Part shown: piece by piece, positions 62,188 to 64,000 of the stretch
How positions within the stretch are numbered: position 1 is the stretch's first letter
Layout: each line of letters starts with the position of its first letter
Assembly: GCA_963716095.1 (NCBI GenBank)
Contig: CAVQSV010000017.1
Location: forward strand, 50,937-114,936
Reading direction: 5' to 3'
Origin: Sva-07 sp963716095
GTDB lineage: Bacteria > Actinomycetota > Acidimicrobiia > Acidimicrobiales > Ilumatobacteraceae
DNA length: 64,000 nt
Translations under genes and position numbers: made by a program
The notes under the pieces: generated by a model
Databases searched by the model: none
Told to the model about the DNA's origin: nothing
The model's input: only the letters and a program-made list of their open reading frames with translations

Positions 62188-62724
62188 ATGAGTGCCCGTG
62201 ATCACGTCGCCCGCAGTGGGCTGTCGGCGTGCTTCCGCGAGCATCACGGACTTGTTCACGGCGTCGTGTACGACCGCTGCGGTGATCCTGTTCTTGCCGA
62301 GGAGATCACCGCTCAGACGTTCGAGGCCGCCGCTCAGACGTTCGCCCGGGGTCACGGCGCCGAGGTCACACCGGCCTGGCTCACGGTGGTCGCCAAGCGC
62401 CGGCTGGTAGACCACTGGCGCCACATGGCAGCGCGGTCGCGTGCAGTCGACCGCCTCGCAGGCTCCCGGCAGCTGTGCTTCGACCCGCCGGCGTCCAATC
62501 CTGACGATGACGTCACCGCCGCACTCGAGTCACTCCCGACTCGGCAGCGAACGGTGCTGACACTGCGGTACCTGGACGACTGGGGCCTCGACGAGATCGC
62601 CGATGGCTTCGGTATCTCCTACCGAGCAGTCGAGAGTCTGCTCGCTCGCGCCCGACGCTCGTTCGCCGCTGCAATCGACGCGGAAACTGCTGACAACGAC
62701 GGCTGGTCGAGGAGGACCCGATGA
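62188..62724 (+). CDS. ECF-type RNA polymerase sigma factor
   Basis: 178 residues. Region 2 is FREHHGLVHGVVYDRC through the WLTVVAKRRLVDHWRH helix, and region 4 is LESLPTRQRTVLTLRYLDDW with the helix-turn-helix EIADGFGISYRAVESLLARA. It directs RNA polymerase to a small regulon. The stop overlaps the next gene by four bases (ATGA), the usual layout for a sigma factor and its anti-sigma or membrane partner. Confidence 0.88.
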   Translation: MSARDHVARSGLSACFREHHGLVHGVVYDRCGDPVLAEEITAQTFEAAAQTFARGHGAEVTPAWLTVVAKRRLVDHWRHMAARSRAVDRLAGSRQLCFDPPASNPDDDVTAALESLPTRQRTVLTLRYLDDWGLDEIADGFGISYRAVESLLARARRSFAAAIDAETADNDGWSRRTR

Positions 62725-63635
62725 CCGACGACCCGTACTGCCGACGCCCTGCACGACTCTCGGCGCGCCCGGACATCTCTCGTCCGCTCTCCTCCGATGC
62801 ACAGGTCAGGGTCGAGGCGCGCCTGGACGCCGCCTTCTCGGACGCAGTGGCCAGCTTCTCGGAAGCAGTTGCCGACGACGACCGCGACGAACAACAACGG
62901 TGACGAGATCGAGTTGGTTTTCGTCCGCTCGGAGTCGCAGCGTGCGCTCGGTCGCCGACGCTGGCTTGTACCCGTGGCCGCAGCGGCTGCGGCGATCGTT
63001 CTCGTGCTCGGACTGGTCGTGGTCAGCGGCGACGACTCACAACCGGTCGCGGACCTCGCCGGCTCAGCGGCGACCGTGTTCCCGGCAGATCTACTCCGAT
63101 CCGGCACCCGTTGGAGCCTCGTGACCGACCCGATCGATTCCGGGGGTGGTGCAGCCGACCGCGTCGCTCACGATCCGGATGGAGGACGGACCACGCCCAG
63201 GCTCGGGTCGGGACCGCAGACGTCCCGCCTCGGCAGTTCCTCGGTGAGGTCCGGTTCGAAGTCGACCCGACGGGACAGGTTCGTATCCCCCTCCTGCTCC
63301 TCGACCCCGAACAGGCATGGGTGGATTGCGATGCCACGATCGAGCTGAGCGGCTCGGGCACGGCGACGTGCGCCGGCGAGGCGGTCGACTACGCAGCTGC
63401 TGCGGGGCCAGCCGAAGTCGTCGTCACACCGGCCGGCCGCTATGAGGCCCGCCGCATCGACGTGGACTGGGCCACCAACAACTCACTCGATCGGACCCGC
63501 ACCCGCATCTGGATCTCCCCGCTCGCCGGTCTGGTCCGTGTCGAGGTCGATGACCGCGAGAACCCGCGAACGTTCACCCTCGAGGAGCTCAACACTCCCG
63601 ACGCTTCACCCATCACCACACCCACAGGAGACTGA
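62721..63635 (+). CDS. Putative membrane anti-sigma or effector protein, several frameshifts
   Basis: The start (TDDPYCRRPARLSARPDIS) has no recognised domain. After a one-base break near 62895 the frame continues DEIELVFVRSESQRAL and one transmembrane helix (LVPVAAAAAAIVLVLGLVVV). After further breaks near 63150-63200 it ends in an extracytoplasmic domain (QFLGEVRFEVDPTGQVRI; AGRYEARRIDVDWATNN; LVRVEVDDRENPRTF). Topology fits a membrane-bound partner of the sigma factor, with which it overlaps. No ZAS zinc motif is seen. Either the sequence is unreliable here or the gene is decayed. Confidence 0.55.
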
Positions 63636-63636
63636 C

Positions 63637-64000
63637 ATGCGACCGAGAACATCCGCCCCCGGCAGCGTCCTCATCGCCACGTCGCCACACTCGCGGCCTG
63701 CGGCAGCGACGGCGACGGAGCGTCGGCCGGAGCCGAGCCGACACCGACGCAGGCCGTAGCCACGACCGCCGGAACCTCCCCCACGGGTCGAAACGACCGA
63801 GCCCAGCGGGACCGAGGCACCCCCCACCGCTTCAGCGCCGGACGAGCCCGATGAAGCGATACCACGCGCACCCGCACCGCCACTGGAGGAGCCGACGGAG
63901 CTGCTCGTCGACGGCGTCGAACCGCTCGGTGACGGAAACCCGCCGGGTGGCCCGCCCAAGGAGCCCGGCAGATACCACAGCTATCGGCTGGGCACCGAAG
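63637..64000 (+). CDS. Secreted lipoprotein, 5' part, two frameshifts, runs off the window
   Basis: A good AGGAG site precedes the ATG. With one missing base near 63681 restored, the start reads RPRTSAPGSVLIAT then LATLAACGSDGDG, a lipoprotein signal with lipobox LAAC. A second break near 63786 (one extra G) then gives VETTEPSGTEAPPTASAP, a Pro/Thr-rich linker, and LEEPTELLVDGVEPLGDG. It continues beyond the window. It follows the anti-sigma-like gene by one base and probably belongs to the same operon. Confidence 0.6.

Overview
The window is GC-rich, densely packed bacterial DNA. Gene content and order suggest an actinobacterium, probably class Acidimicrobiia (Ilumatobacter-like). This rests on the polA-rpsA-coaE neighbourhood, an ANTAR response regulator beside polA, MurJ, a separate PurQ with a PurS-like PurL, and many GTG starts. 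It is recognition from family knowledge, not a database result.

Layout. 0-7.1 kb: end of a TrmO-like gene, ANTAR regulator, polA, a PPOX-fold protein, a methyltransferase, rpsA and coaE (+ strand). 7.1-10.65 kb (- strand): a tight gamma-glutamyl cluster transcribed as glutathione peroxidase, glutamate-cysteine ligase-like enzyme, M20 amidohydrolase, gamma-glutamylcyclotransferase-like protein. The peroxidase has an in-frame UGA at its catalytic position, followed by a bacterial SECIS-like hairpin, so it reads as an unrecognised selenoprotein. 10.8-23.8 kb: two CNNM/CorC membrane proteins, a PH/SHOCT protein, a metal-receptor-fold protein, galK, a hydrolase, a CaiB-type CoA transferase, a PIG-L deacetylase, small envelope proteins, dgt, obgE and proB. 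23.9-33.5 kb: murJ, a methyltransferase, a MoxR/CoxE-type pair, a broken AbiEi-like gene, a rhodanese, and an operon of phosphatidyltransferase, VTT protein and flavin disulfide reductase. 33.6-44.1 kb (- strand): a purine supercluster in transcription order purL-purQ-purC-purF-purDM(fused)-purN-guaB. 44.2-55.3 kb: mixed metabolism (GNAT, GMC oxidoreductase, MBL hydrolase, lycopene cyclase, SURF1, phosphotransferase, metX, Fpg/Nei glycosylase) ending at tRNA-Gly(GCC). 55.4-64 kb: a sparser, accessory-looking stretch with monooxygenase- and GYD-type small proteins, an aldo/keto reductase, a vitamin-K gamma-carboxylase homologue flanked by direct repeats, an IS110 remnant, a VapBC module and an ECF sigma-factor cassette.

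Two features cut across the window. First, six copies of an imperfect palindrome, each exactly 38 bp between GATGAGC and GCTCATC arms, sit just after or at gene 3' ends. Second, many otherwise intact genes (polA, glutamate-cysteine ligase, galK, purC, vapC, two lipoproteins and others) are each broken by single-base indels whose repair restores family sequence. Most of these look like sequencing or assembly errors, although the AbiEi-like gene, with three, could be truly decaying.

Working together, the purine cluster would take PRPP to IMP and on to XMP. The thiol cluster would make, use and recycle a gamma-glutamyl thiol. The region after tRNA-Gly carries most of the signs of gene transfer.
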